64,000 bases of DNA from JAKQDH01 sp029558835 (GTDB lineage: Bacteria > Planctomycetota > Phycisphaerae > UBA1845), in contig DAOQSN010000015.1 in assembly GCA_035356615.1 (NCBI GenBank), positions 1-64,000 on the forward strand, given 5' to 3'. This document shows positions 33,059 through 42,237 of this stretch, piece by piece. Position 1 is the first letter of the stretch. Every line of letters starts with the position of its first letter. A program made the translations under genes and the position numbers. The notes below the pieces were generated by a model, which saw nothing but the letters and a program-made list of their open reading frames with translations, did no database searches and had not been told where the DNA came from.

Positions 33059-35530
33059 ATGCACGCAAGCAGATTCTGGCGGGGACTGTGCGTGGCGGCG
33101 GTAGTGGCGGCCTGGCCGTGCCTGGTTTGGGCACAAGCGCCGGCGGACACGCCGGCAGCGATGCCCGATCCGGACGCGGACGCGGTCCCGGCGGTGGCCG
33201 GGCCGTTCGTGGACCCGATCGGGCCGCGGGAGTCGCGGTACGTCTCGGAATGCGAGCAGGTTGGCGGATTCACGTCGACTTTCCAGACCAACGACCGCTA
33301 CCGCGGCGACAGCTTCCAGATGACCGAGACGCGGGAGCTGACGGAGTTCAAGATCCAACTGCAATTCACTGACCGGCGGAACCTGTACTTCTCGATCCAC
33401 CGCGCCTCGGCCCCCAACGGGCCGTACGAACGGCTGTTGCCGGACCGGGTGGTGGACACGCAGGGGATCGGGCGGACGTTCTACAGCTCGGGCGAGTACG
33501 ACACGCCGGTGACGCTGGAGGACGGATACTATTACGCCCTGGGGGTCACGTGGGACGGCGGCACGCCACAGATGATCTACGGACGGAACTCGCTGTCGTA
33601 TCCACGGGCGTTCGACGGCGGGTTGGTGCGGGGCGGCGTGTCGCTGAGCACGGCCCCGCCCGCGCCGGATACGATCACCTACATGGCACCCTACAGCGGC
33701 GGGGCATATTCGCTGGAGGTGTGCTTCCTGCCGAGGCCGGGGGCCTGCTGCATCAATGACCACGGCATCTACCGCTGCGAGATGAAGATCGAAGGCGAGT
33801 GCCTGGCGCTGAGCAATCCGCCCGCGGTGCGGGTGGAGTTCACGGCCAGCGGCATCGACTGCACGGAAGTGACGTGCCCGCTGACCCAGGGGGCATGCTG
33901 CATCGGGACGTACCCGGACGTGCAGTGCGTGGGCAACCGGAACGAATACTGGTGCGCGGTGCAGGGAGGCGTCTGGCACGCGGCCGAGAGCTGTCCGCGG
34001 GCGTGCATCCCCAAGGGCGCCTGCTGCGTGGGAGAGATGTGCCTCGACGAGGTGACGCAGGCGGAATGCACGAACACGTACTCCGGCGTGTACCAGGGCG
34101 ACGACTCGAACTGCGTGGGTCTGGCGCTGCCGTGCAGCGCTGGGGCCTGCTGCCTCGGTACCTACTGCGCCTTCGAGGACACCGAGGAGGAGTGCGAGCA
34201 GTCCGAAGGAAGCTTCGCAGGTCCGGGCACCCGCTGCAACCAGAGCCCGTGCACGGCGCGCGGGGCCTGCTGCTTGAGCGCCAGTTCGTGCGCAGACGGC
34301 TACACGGCCGCCCAGTGCAGCGCCGCGGGTGGGCAGTATCGCGGCAACGACACAGCCTGTGCCCTGCTGGAGGTGCCGTGCTACCTTGGTGCGTGCTGCA
34401 CGCCGACCGTGGGCTGTGTGTCGGACATGAGCCAATCGCTGTGTCAGACCGTCCTGGGCACCTGGCAGGGCGAGGGCACGGAGTGTGACACGAGTTCGTC
34501 ACAGTGTCCGGGCGTCTGCTGCTGGGGGGGCACCTGCAACGCGGGGGTGAAGCCGGGCGACTGCGAGGTGCTTCCTAACGGGCAGTTCATCGGGTACGGC
34601 ACCTGCGCCGGTGATCCGTGCAGCAGCTACGTCCTCGGGGCGTGCTGTTTGCCGAACGGAGACTGCGAGTTGCTGACCGACGAGGTGTGCGTCTCGTACG
34701 GCGGCAGTTACCGGGGTGACCCGACGTGCCAGGGTGTCGACTGCACTCAGCCGCCGCCGCTGGGGGCGTGCTGCCTGACCAACGGTTCCTGCGCGATAAC
34801 CAGCTCCGATTCGTGCGACGGCCAGGGAGGCGTGTTCGCAGGAGTGGGAGAAACCTGCGAGGTGGGGCTGTGCGTGCGGGGCGCCTGCTGCTCCGGCAGC
34901 GGAAGTTGCCAGCAGACGGTGGAGTTCGAGTGCGCAACCCCGAGCGTGTTCCTGGCGGGTACGCCGTGCACGCCCAACCCGTGCGATGAATTCGCCTGCT
35001 GCCTGAACGACGAGTCGTGCGTCGAGGTCTCGACGCTGTCGTGCCTGGCACAGCAGGGCACGCAGCTTCCGATTACCAATTGCGAGCCGTTCACCTGCGT
35101 CGCCGGCGCGTGCTGCGAGGGCGGCGAGTGCGCCGAGGAGACCGGCTACGAATGCGACGTGGCGGGCGGGTCGTTCGTGCCGGAGGCGACCTGCACGCCC
35201 GATCCGTGCAACGTCTTCGCGTGCTGCCTGCCGGGCGGGGCACCGTGCGTCGAGCTGACGCCCTGGACCTGCTTCATGCAGGAGGGCGTACCGCTGGACG
35301 GGTATCAGTGCGACTCGTTCCCCTATGACCCGTGCCTGGGGCCCTGCACGACCGGTGACGGCGATAACGACGGTGACGTGGACTTGCAGGATTTCGCGTA
35401 CTTCCAGAACTGCTTCGGCCTGGCGCCGTACGGCGGGGCTTCGACCTGCGAATGCCTGGACATGAACGCCAGCGGGCTGATCAACGTGGACGACGTGGCG
35501 CTGTTCGAGGCGGCCCTCGTCGGGCCGTGA
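33059..35530 (+). CDS. Secreted cysteine-rich repeat protein with dockerin-like C-terminus
   Basis: 823 residues. The ATG at 33059 begins the signal peptide MHASRFWRGLCVAAVVAAWP...WAQA; earlier in-frame starts would bury it. Residues ~40-225 form a beta-rich domain (FTSTFQTNDRYRGDSFQM, YFSIHRASAPNGPYERLL). From about 230 to 755 come 13 tandem modules of about 35-45 residues, nearly all opening G-A-CC and carrying six cysteines (CC-C-C-C-C). The last ~60 residues (DGDNDGDVDLQDFAYFQNCF, DMNASGLINVDDVALFEAAL) look like paired dockerin-type calcium loops. The cysteines suggest a disulfide-bonded rod outside the cell. It follows the secretion/pilus row and has its own promoter; being a substrate of that system is inference. 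Confidence 0.85.
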   Translation: MHASRFWRGLCVAAVVAAWPCLVWAQAPADTPAAMPDPDADAVPAVAGPFVDPIGPRESRYVSECEQVGGFTSTFQTNDRYRGDSFQMTETRELTEFKIQLQFTDRRNLYFSIHRASAPNGPYERLLPDRVVDTQGIGRTFYSSGEYDTPVTLEDGYYYALGVTWDGGTPQMIYGRNSLSYPRAFDGGLVRGGVSLSTAPPAPDTITYMAPYSGGAYSLEVCFLPRPGACCINDHGIYRCEMKIEGECLALSNPPAVRVEFTASGIDCTEVTCPLTQGACCIGTYPDVQCVGNRNEYWCAVQGGVWHAAESCPRACIPKGACCVGEMCLDEVTQAECTNTYSGVYQGDDSNCVGLALPCSAGACCLGTYCAFEDTEEECEQSEGSFAGPGTRCNQSPCTARGACCLSASSCADGYTAAQCSAAGGQYRGNDTACALLEVPCYLGACCTPTVGCVSDMSQSLCQTVLGTWQGEGTECDTSSSQCPGVCCWGGTCNAGVKPGDCEVLPNGQFIGYGTCAGDPCSSYVLGACCLPNGDCELLTDEVCVSYGGSYRGDPTCQGVDCTQPPPLGACCLTNGSCAITSSDSCDGQGGVFAGVGETCEVGLCVRGACCSGSGSCQQTVEFECATPSVFLAGTPCTPNPCDEFACCLNDESCVEVSTLSCLAQQGTQLPITNCEPFTCVAGACCEGGECAEETGYECDVAGGSFVPEATCTPDPCNVFACCLPGGAPCVELTPWTCFMQEGVPLDGYQCDSFPYDPCLGPCTTGDGDNDGDVDLQDFAYFQNCFGLAPYGGASTCECLDMNASGLINVDDVALFEAALVGP

Positions 35531-36465
35531 CGAGAGACGTTGCCTGGTGGCCGGGCCGGGCCGCGCCGCGGGTGGACCACCCGTGGAGACGTCCGGATAC
35601 CTGGCGGGATGAACTTACCCACGGGGCTGCGAGGTTACCGATCTCGGAGCCCCGTGTTGCTGCGCGGGCCGGCCGGCTGGGCACGGGGCATCCGCGCAGA
35701 AACGGACCAGCCGGCTGAGCCGCTGACGGGTGCCGTCGCGCGCTCAGCAGGCTGGTCGCAAGTCCGGCCCTCGGCGTGCGGGCCGGGATATGTCGTCGCC
35801 GGTTAGCGGGCCCGTCGGCGCGGCACGGTCCCCCCGTTTGACCGCCAACCGCTCGGAGCGTGGCCGTGAACCGGCTGCGTTAGGAGTCTAAGATACGCTG
35901 GGGCGCCGGGCCACGCGCAAAAAGAAGGACGGGCCGGGTTGGTTCTTCTCCGAAGAAGTACGGGTTCAGCGGGGGCTGCAATCGGTGTCGCGGTTCCGAC
36001 GGCGCGTGCGCCCTCCGGGCGAGAGGGGAGAAGAGGCGAGTAGCCCGCGTCCAGGGCCTGCAAGGCCCTGGCAACGTTCGTGCGCCCTCCGGGCGAAGAC
36101 GCGAGTGCCCCCACGGCCACCAGGCGAAGACGCGATCGCCCCAGCCGCCTGGAACCAACGCGCTGCGGGCGAAGAACCAAGGCCTCCCGGGTGAGCAACC
36201 GACGTCCTCCTCCGCCCGGAGGGCGGACGATGGTTGCCGGGGACTTCGAGTCCCTGGGAGGTCCCACGCTACCTTCTTGCTTTTCCTATCCTCTTGAGTC
36301 CGCCCGGAGGGCGGACGAGCCCGCCGGGACCGTCCGCACTTCCTCAGCGGAAGCAACACACGCCTGCCTGGCGCAGGGAACTACGGACCCTCCGCCGCGC
36401 GCGGGGACGCTAAACACATACCCGAAAAACGACCCCGTCCCGCTTCTTGCAGCGATCGTCCCGCG
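35531..36465. repeat. 935-bp gap with GCCCTCCGGGC-type palindromic repeats
   Basis: Palindromes GCGCCCTCCGGGCG near 36009 and 36082, and CCGCCCGGAGGGCGG near 36211 and 36299, with GCGAAGACGCGA-like fragments between. The first half, 35531-35980, is unique and without coding signals. No terminator with a T-run is visible after the Cys-rich gene. Confidence 0.65.
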
Positions 36466-37611
36466 TTACTTTGGGTTGTGCTCGGCCATCACCTGCAAGG
36501 CGGCCGTCACTGCGCTGCCGAGGGTCACCTTGTGGCCCATGGCGGCCAGCGTCATCTCCAGGGCCGCGATGCAGCCGAGGGTGTCATACTGGTCCACGTA
36601 GCCCATGTGGGTGATGCGGCAGACCTTGCCCTTGATCTGGTCCTGGGCCCCGGCGATCTGCATGCCGTGTTTCTCACGGAGGGTCTTGCGCAGGGCGCCC
36701 TCGTCCATCCCCTGGGGCAGCCAGAAGCCGGTGACCGAGTCGACAGGGTCGGCCGCGAAGAGCTTGAGGCCCAGCGCCTTTACCGCGGCCCGCGTGGCCG
36801 TGCCGAGCAGCTTCGTCTCCGCCCAGACGTTCTCGAGGCCGCGCGTCTTGATCTTGCGCAGGCTGACCAGGGCGCCGCGGATGAGCGTGACGGCCGGAGT
36901 GTACGGCGTCTCGTTGTTGTCGGCCGACTTGCGATACGCCTTCACGTCGTTGTAGAAGCAGTGGGTCTTGCCCGAGTCGATGCGCTGCCAGGCGCGGTCG
37001 TTGATGGCCGCAAAGCCCAGCCCCGGCGGCAGCATCAGCGCTTTCTGCGAGCCGGTGACGCACACGTCCACGCCCCAGTCGTCCATCTTGAAGGGGATGG
37101 CGCCGACGGCCGTAATCCCGTCCACCAGCAGCAGCGCATTGCGCTCGCGGGTGACCTTGGCGATGCCTTCGACGTCGCTGACGGCACTGGCCGAGGTCTC
37201 GCTGTGGACCATGATGACGGTGTCGATCTTGGGATCGGCGTCCATGGCTTTCTTAACGGTGTCCGGCTTGGCGCCCTGGCCCCATTCGAGCTTGACGGGC
37301 GTGTGGTCGATGCCGAAGGCCGCACAGACCTTCACCCACCGCTCGCCAAACTTGCCGTTGTTGATGACGAGCGCCTTGTGGCCTGCGGGCAGGCAACCGA
37401 CGATCGCCCCCTCCATGGCGCTGGTGCCGCTGCCCGTGAAGATCAGGACGAGCGACTTGGTCTGGAATACGTAGCGGAGCAGTTCGGTGACTTCCTTCTG
37501 CACGCCGCGGTACCACTCGGTGCGGTGGTGCAGCATGGGCTGGGCCATTTCGAGCATGACGTCTTCCGGTACCATGACCGGCCCGGGCGTAAACAGGCGG
37601 AGCTTCTTCAT
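36466..37611 (-). CDS. Class V aminotransferase (alanine-glyoxylate/serine-pyruvate type)
   Basis: 381 residues of the PLP-dependent fold-type I family. FTPGPVMVPEDVM at the N-terminus, FTGSGTSAMEGAI near 58 (phosphate and ring contacts), D164 in LLVDGITAVGA (PLP nitrogen), and the Schiff-base lysine K190 in GSQKALMLPPGL. A C-terminal small domain ends with THMGYVDQYDTLGC. Such cytoplasmic enzymes transfer amino groups between alanine or serine and glyoxylate or pyruvate, and some act as phosphoserine aminotransferases; the substrate cannot be told here. GAGG eight bases before the ATG supports the start. It is a single gene, convergent with the Cys-rich gene and divergent from tRNA-Arg. Confidence 0.9.
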   Translation of the reverse strand: MKKLRLFTPGPVMVPEDVMLEMAQPMLHHRTEWYRGVQKEVTELLRYVFQTKSLVLIFTGSGTSAMEGAIVGCLPAGHKALVINNGKFGERWVKVCAAFGIDHTPVKLEWGQGAKPDTVKKAMDADPKIDTVIMVHSETSASAVSDVEGIAKVTRERNALLLVDGITAVGAIPFKMDDWGVDVCVTGSQKALMLPPGLGFAAINDRAWQRIDSGKTHCFYNDVKAYRKSADNNETPYTPAVTLIRGALVSLRKIKTRGLENVWAETKLLGTATRAAVKALGLKLFAADPVDSVTGFWLPQGMDEGALRKTLREKHGMQIAGAQDQIKGKVCRITHMGYVDQYDTLGCIAALEMTLAAMGHKVTLGSAVTAALQVMAEHNPK

Positions 37612-37779
37612 GTTCGTTTACCTCGCAAAACGGATTCGCGTGCCGGCGACCCGACCGCCGTCCTCGTTACCTCTGCGAAAAGGGGGATTCTAGCCGCCCC
37701 CCCGCCGACAGGCCAGCAAGCCCCGTGCCGGGTGGGCCCCCGCCGGTACCAGCCCTGCGGCGGGGCCGTGGGCGCTGCC

Positions 37780-37807
37780 TTGACAGGCCCGCCCCCCCCA
37801 CTACACT
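37780..37807 (+). promoter_or_regulatory. Promoter of tRNA-Arg
   Basis: TTGACA at 37780-37785, a 16-base spacer and TACACT at 37802-37807 (4 of 6 matches). The implied start at about 37814 lies about 13 bases before the mature tRNA. Confidence 0.7.
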
Positions 37808-37826
37808 CGTACAGGCGAGTACACGG

Positions 37827-37900
37827 GTCCCCGTGGCACAATTGGACAGCGCGTCGGCCTCCGGAGCCGAAGGTTGCAGGTTCGAACCCTGCCGGGGACG
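37827..37900 (+). tRNA. trnR-CCG: tRNA-Arg(CCG)
   Basis: 74-nt cloverleaf: acceptor GTCCCCG/CGGGGAC, D arm GGCACAATTGGACAGC, anticodon stem TCGGC/GCCGA around loop CTCCGGA (anticodon CCG), T arm GCAGG-TTCGAAC-CCTGC, discriminator G. CCA is not encoded. Confidence 0.96.
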
Positions 37901-38343
37901 ATTCAGGAGGATGCTGGGCGAACTCGTACGCTTCACTTCGCCTCGTGGCTACTCCCCGCCCCCGCCGGTACGTGGACCCCCCACCTTTCGCCGCCGCTGC
38001 CGTGACACTGACAAGCCTCAAGCCGGCATGGTTGACCCGACCTTTGCGTGGTGCGGGCCCGCACCCAACGTCCTATCAGAACGCCCGTTTGCACCGGCTC
38101 TCGGACCTGCCGCCCGGCTTGCAGCGTTGTGGCATGCAGCCGCACGGATGCCTGCCCGATGAACTAGATGAGGGCGAACGGAGACGTGCCATGAGTGCAG
38201 TCCGCGTCCGTTCGCCCAGCGCGAGCGGTGCCGGGGGGTTGGGAGCGCGGGTCCCGATTCGCGCACGGGGAGTAAGCCCCCGCGCCCACCGGGGCGGGCG
38301 CCGTGCCGATGCGGGTTCAACGTCGGGCGGATGCGGAGCCGCG

Positions 38344-40911
38344 ATGTTCCGCCACGAGGCTGGCAAGGCCGTCCGGATGCCACCACCGGAACCAACCACC
38401 CAACCGACCGCCACCGTGCTCACCACGCGTCCTCGCCCGCTGCGCGAGGCGTTCGCGACCGCCACCATGATCCTGCTGACCGCCTCGCTCTGCCTCCACG
38501 CTATCTACCACCACACCCGCGACGCCTTCGTCGCCCAGGTGCGGGAGGCGATGACGCAGCAGGCACAGAGCGTGGCCGCCTTGGTCAACGGCGACCTGCA
38601 TCGGACGTTCACCCGCCCCGAGCAGGAGTGGACCGCTGAGTACGAGCAGGCGGTTGATCCGCTACGCCGCATTCTGGATCGCGTGCCGGAGTTGCGCTTC
38701 ATATACACCTGCGTCCTGAAGGACGGGCAGGTCCACTTCGTGCTTGACGCCACGCCGTGGGGGGACGCGGACGACGACGGCGTGGAAGACCACTCGCAGA
38801 TCATGGACGCCTACGAGGACGCCGACCCCGCCATGCTGGTCGCCCTGCGGGAAGGTCGCCCGGTGGCCACGGCCGAGCCTTACACCGACGCCTGGGGCAC
38901 GCTGATGAGTGCCTATGCCCCGTTCTTCGACTCGGCGGGGCGGCAGGTGGGCGTGGCCGCCGTGGACATCACGGCCACCGAGTACGAGAGTCGCTTGGCG
39001 TCCATGCGGCGCGCGGCTTGGTGGGGGGCAACGCCGGGCTTGCTGATGAGCGTGCTGGCGGCGTGCGGGGTGTTCCGCGTCCGCCGCAGTGCCCTGCGCC
39101 GAGCGCTCGATGAGCGCAAGTGGACGAAGGCGGTACAGGAGAGTGAGGAGAAGTTCCGCATCGCGGCGGAATGCGCGACCGACCTGATCTGGATGTGGGG
39201 TTTCGAGGACAGCTCGCTCGAATGGAACGGACGGATCGACGAAATGCTGGGCTACGCGGCGGGCGAGTTCCCGCGGACCCTGGCGGCTTGGGAAGCCATC
39301 ATTCACCCCGAGGATCATGATCGGGTGATGGCCAGCCTGGACCGCCACCTCAAGGAGCACACGCCCTACGATGAGCAGTACCGGGTGCGGCACCGGGACA
39401 ACACGTGGCGAGTCTGGACCGACCGCGGCATAGCCCAATTCGACTCTCAGGGTCGTCCGCTCCGCATGGTGGGTGTTTGCACCGATGTCACTGACCGCAA
39501 GCAGGCAGAGGAGAGGCTGCGCGCGCAGGCCAAGGCGCTCAAGGCAGCCAACATCGAGCTGGAGGCCCAGTGGGGTCAGCTTCAGTCCCAGCAGGAGGAA
39601 CTTGTCCGCACCAACCGGGAGCTGGAGCTAGCGCGGGCCTCCGCCGAGGCGGCCAACCATACCAAGAGCGAGTTCCTCGCCAACATGAGCCACGAAATCC
39701 GCACACCGATCACAGCCATCCTCGGCTTCGCCGACCTGCTCGAGGAGGATTTCACCTGGTGCCCCACTTGCCCCCACGGCGAGCGGCGAGCCGAGCGCAC
39801 CGGGCTGAAGGGACACGTGGAGACCATCCGCCGCAACGGCCAGCACCTGCTCACCGTCATCAACGACATCCTCGACTTGTCGAAGATCGAGGCCGGTCGG
39901 CTGACCGTGGAATGCGTCCCCGTCCCGATCCTGAGCCTGGTCGAGGACCTCATCTCCCTGCTACGGGTGCGCGCGGTGCACAAGGGACTCACCCTCGATG
40001 CCCACTACGAGTATCCGTTGCCCGCCGCCATCCAGTCCGACCCCGTTCGCCTGCGCCAGGTGCTGCTCAACCTGATCGGCAACGCCATCAAGTTCACGGA
40101 GCGCGGCCGCGTCGACATAGCGGTCTGCTTCATCCCGCGGGCCACCGCCGGTCCCCTGATGCAGTTCGACGTCACCGACACGGGCATCGGTCTGAGCGAG
40201 GAACAGATCGGCAGGCTGTTCCGGCCGTTCACCCAGGCCGACACCTCCACCACCCGTCAGTTCGGCGGCACCGGACTGGGCCTGACCATCAGCAAGCGCC
40301 TGGCAGGGATGCTCGGTGGCGACATTGAAGTCGTGCGGACTACTCCCGGGGAGGGCAGTTGCTTCCGCGTCACCGTCGCGGCCGGGTCGTTGCAGGACGT
40401 ACCGATGATCGAGCAGCCCCAGGACGCTTCGTCGGCGTCGGCCACCTCACCGGGCGCCGCGCGCGCCGAGTCTCGGGCTCCCACCGACGGTACGCGTTTG
40501 ACCGGCCGCGTACTCGTCGCCGAGGATGGGGAAGACAACCGCCGGCTGCTCTCGTTCGTGCTGGGCAAGGCGGGGTTGGAAGTGACCCTTGCCGTCAACG
40601 GGCGTTTCGCGTGCGAGGAGGCGTTGGCGGCCGTGGCCGCCGGTCGCCCATTCGACGTCATTCTGATGGACATGCAGATGCCGGAGGTGGACGGCTACCA
40701 GGCCACCGCCCGCCTGCGGGCCGAGGGCTACCGCCATCCCATCATTGCCTTGACGGCCCACGCCATGTCCGCGGACCGCGACCGCTGCCTTTCCGCCGGT
40801 TGCGACGACTACGCCACCAAGCCGATCGACCGCGCGGACCTGCTCGCCCTCCTGCGCCGGCACATCCAGTCCGCTCCGGCCACGGCCGGCGTGGCACAAC
40901 CCGCGTCCTGA
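38344..40911 (+). CDS. Hybrid sensor histidine kinase with PAS and receiver domains
   Basis: 855 residues from the ATG at 38344 (GGAG five bases upstream). The frame is open for a further 1.8 kb upstream across the tRNA and antisense to the aminotransferase, which is not coding. Order: membrane helix (about 35-57), periplasmic sensor with a DADDDGVEDHSQ loop, second helix (about 230-250), PAS (about 265-390), coiled coil, HisKA with H450 in NMSHEIRTP, HATPase (NAIKFTERG, DTGIGLS, GTGLGL), and a receiver with phospho-acceptor D776 in VILMDMQMPEVDG. An unusual insert WCPTCPHGERRAER sits between the two HisKA helices. No partner response regulator is adjacent. Confidence 0.92.
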   Translation: MFRHEAGKAVRMPPPEPTTQPTATVLTTRPRPLREAFATATMILLTASLCLHAIYHHTRDAFVAQVREAMTQQAQSVAALVNGDLHRTFTRPEQEWTAEYEQAVDPLRRILDRVPELRFIYTCVLKDGQVHFVLDATPWGDADDDGVEDHSQIMDAYEDADPAMLVALREGRPVATAEPYTDAWGTLMSAYAPFFDSAGRQVGVAAVDITATEYESRLASMRRAAWWGATPGLLMSVLAACGVFRVRRSALRRALDERKWTKAVQESEEKFRIAAECATDLIWMWGFEDSSLEWNGRIDEMLGYAAGEFPRTLAAWEAIIHPEDHDRVMASLDRHLKEHTPYDEQYRVRHRDNTWRVWTDRGIAQFDSQGRPLRMVGVCTDVTDRKQAEERLRAQAKALKAANIELEAQWGQLQSQQEELVRTNRELELARASAEAANHTKSEFLANMSHEIRTPITAILGFADLLEEDFTWCPTCPHGERRAERTGLKGHVETIRRNGQHLLTVINDILDLSKIEAGRLTVECVPVPILSLVEDLISLLRVRAVHKGLTLDAHYEYPLPAAIQSDPVRLRQVLLNLIGNAIKFTERGRVDIAVCFIPRATAGPLMQFDVTDTGIGLSEEQIGRLFRPFTQADTSTTRQFGGTGLGLTISKRLAGMLGGDIEVVRTTPGEGSCFRVTVAAGSLQDVPMIEQPQDASSASATSPGAARAESRAPTDGTRLTGRVLVAEDGEDNRRLLSFVLGKAGLEVTLAVNGRFACEEALAAVAAGRPFDVILMDMQMPEVDGYQATARLRAEGYRHPIIALTAHAMSADRDRCLSAGCDDYATKPIDRADLLALLRRHIQSAPATAGVAQPAS

Positions 40912-40968
40912 CGGATGCCCCGCCTTCCCACTGCGCTGTGCGACTCCGGGACCCGCGCGACCCAGCGC

Positions 40969-41157
40969 TCACTCCGCGTGCACGTAGCGCTCGTCGGCGG
41001 GGTTGTAGATGCGATTGCGGAAGTGGTGCGGCTGACCCTGTCGGCTGTTCTCGAAGTACCGACCCTCACTGCGGGCACAGCCCGAGGACAGCGGCATCAT
41101 CAGCGCAGCCAGCGCCAGCAGCGCCGGCACCAGGAACGCACTGACTTTCTTCAACAT
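40969..41157 (-). CDS. Small lipoprotein, function unknown
   Basis: 62 residues from the ATG at 41157, which has GGAGGAAG just upstream; the longer frame to 41208 would hide this. The signal peptide MLKKVSAFLVPALLALAALM ends in the lipobox LSSGC. The mature part is about 38 residues, rich in Arg, His, Tyr and Asn (RYFENSRQGQPHHFRNRIYNP). It resembles the lipoprotein at 14494 in size and layout, but I see no clear sequence identity. It sits convergent with the hybrid kinase gene and upstream of nothing obvious. Lipidation is confident, role unknown. Confidence 0.75.
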   Translation of the reverse strand: MLKKVSAFLVPALLALAALMMPLSSGCARSEGRYFENSRQGQPHHFRNRIYNPADERYVHAE

Positions 41158-41475
41158 GACTTCCTCCCCCCTTCGCTTCCCGACGGCTGCCCTGCTGAAC
41201 CGCGGCACGGGTGTGGTCGCGGCGCGCCGATCACCGCCGGCGGCTCCAACCGCTCGCCGGCAATCCGCTGCGTTCGTTCAGTAAATCATAGGCAAGGTCT
41301 TCCCGGAACTTCCACGACCGACGCACGCCGCACGCCCTCGAGTGCATGTCCGATAGTGTCGTTCGTGCTTACTCTGTCGCCGGGTGTGGTCGTCGAAGAC
41401 GGATGGGGTACGGGGCATGTTACGTCCGCGTTGCGCGGCGTAACGTGTTCGGCGTTGCCGACGTTCCGCACTACG

Positions 41476-41961
41476 TCACGGGGGGGAAGCGGGCTCATCC
41501 CCAACGCCCGTGGCATTCCGGACGTCAAGCAGATCGCTCCGCGCCGCCTTGACGGCCTGCACGTCGCCGCGGCGGGCGGCCTCCGCGAGCCGGTCCAATG
41601 CCCCCGATAACCGTAGCGTGCACGGGCGAGCGGCGGCGTTCGGCGCGCCGTCCGTGCCGGTGAGCGCCGGCGCGCCCGGGTTTCCCGAGCCCAGCTCGGC
41701 ACTGTACTGCTCGCACTCGTCCGCCAATTCCCGCAGCAGCCGCGCGCGCTCGTCGCGGATCGGCTTGCGGGACCAGTGCACCGGCGGAGGCGTGCTGACC
41801 TGCGCGGCCAGACGTTCAATGCGAACCAGCCGGTCCGCGTCCGTCCGCGCCCCCGGGGTTCGGCACGCCGTCAGCACCGCCGCCCCCACCAGCACCACGC
41901 CGAGCACCGCAACTGCCCTGCCCACACTCAAACTCCGCCGACCCGCTCTCACCACTTGCAT
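41476..41961 (-). CDS. Putative lipoprotein, unknown function
   Basis: 161 residues. The N-terminal region has an Arg-rich start, the helix VGRAVAVLGVVLVGAAVL and the lipobox LTAC (Cys33), so export and lipidation are likely. The mature part is mostly helical and charged (RLVRIERLAAQV, RDERARLLRELADECEQY, LDRLAEAARRGDVQAVKAARSDL), suggesting a small coiled-coil bundle. GGGAG lies upstream of the ATG. It could form an operon with the porin gene only if transcribed from far upstream, as 277 bp and a family B repeat separate them. No family is recognised. Confidence 0.55.
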   Translation of the reverse strand: MQVVRAGRRSLSVGRAVAVLGVVLVGAAVLTACRTPGARTDADRLVRIERLAAQVSTPPPVHWSRKPIRDERARLLRELADECEQYSAELGSGNPGAPALTGTDGAPNAAARPCTLRLSGALDRLAEAARRGDVQAVKAARSDLLDVRNATGVGDEPASPP

Positions 41962-42011
41962 GCTGGGTACTCCCGCTACGTCACCCTGCGCCCCTCTGCG
42001 CTGCCGCTCCG

Positions 42012-42110
42012 GGGTCGCATGGCCAAGCGTAGCGCCGCCATGCTCTCACCTGGGCGAGGGGCTGGTTATCGCCACAGCATGCCGGCGCCTTCGGCTTGGG
42101 CATGCCACCC
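42012..42110 (-). repeat. Dispersed element family B, copy 2 (inverted)
   Basis: Read on the minus strand it runs GGGTGGCATGCCCAAGCC, GCGCCGGCATGC, GAGCATGGCGGCGCTACGC, TTGGCCATGC, matching 32582-32687 in order. The ends are inverted repeats (GGGTGGCATG against CATGCGACCC). It lies between a lipoprotein gene and the porin gene. Confidence 0.78.
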
Positions 42111-42237
42111 TCCCGGTCTCCCAATTGCATGGCCCCGTCTAAGCAGGCGTGCGCGAACACGCGCCAGCGGCGGTAGGATTCGGCCGTTACCCAGCGGTCG
42201 CGACGCAGATCATTGGCGCCCAATCGCACACAGTCGT

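Noticed and set aside
36478..38343. Upstream extension of the histidine kinase frame over tRNA-Arg and the antisense of the aminotransferase
   Set aside because: It would translate a tRNA and the complement of a conserved enzyme gene; the ATG at 38344 with GGAG upstream fits the first membrane helix.
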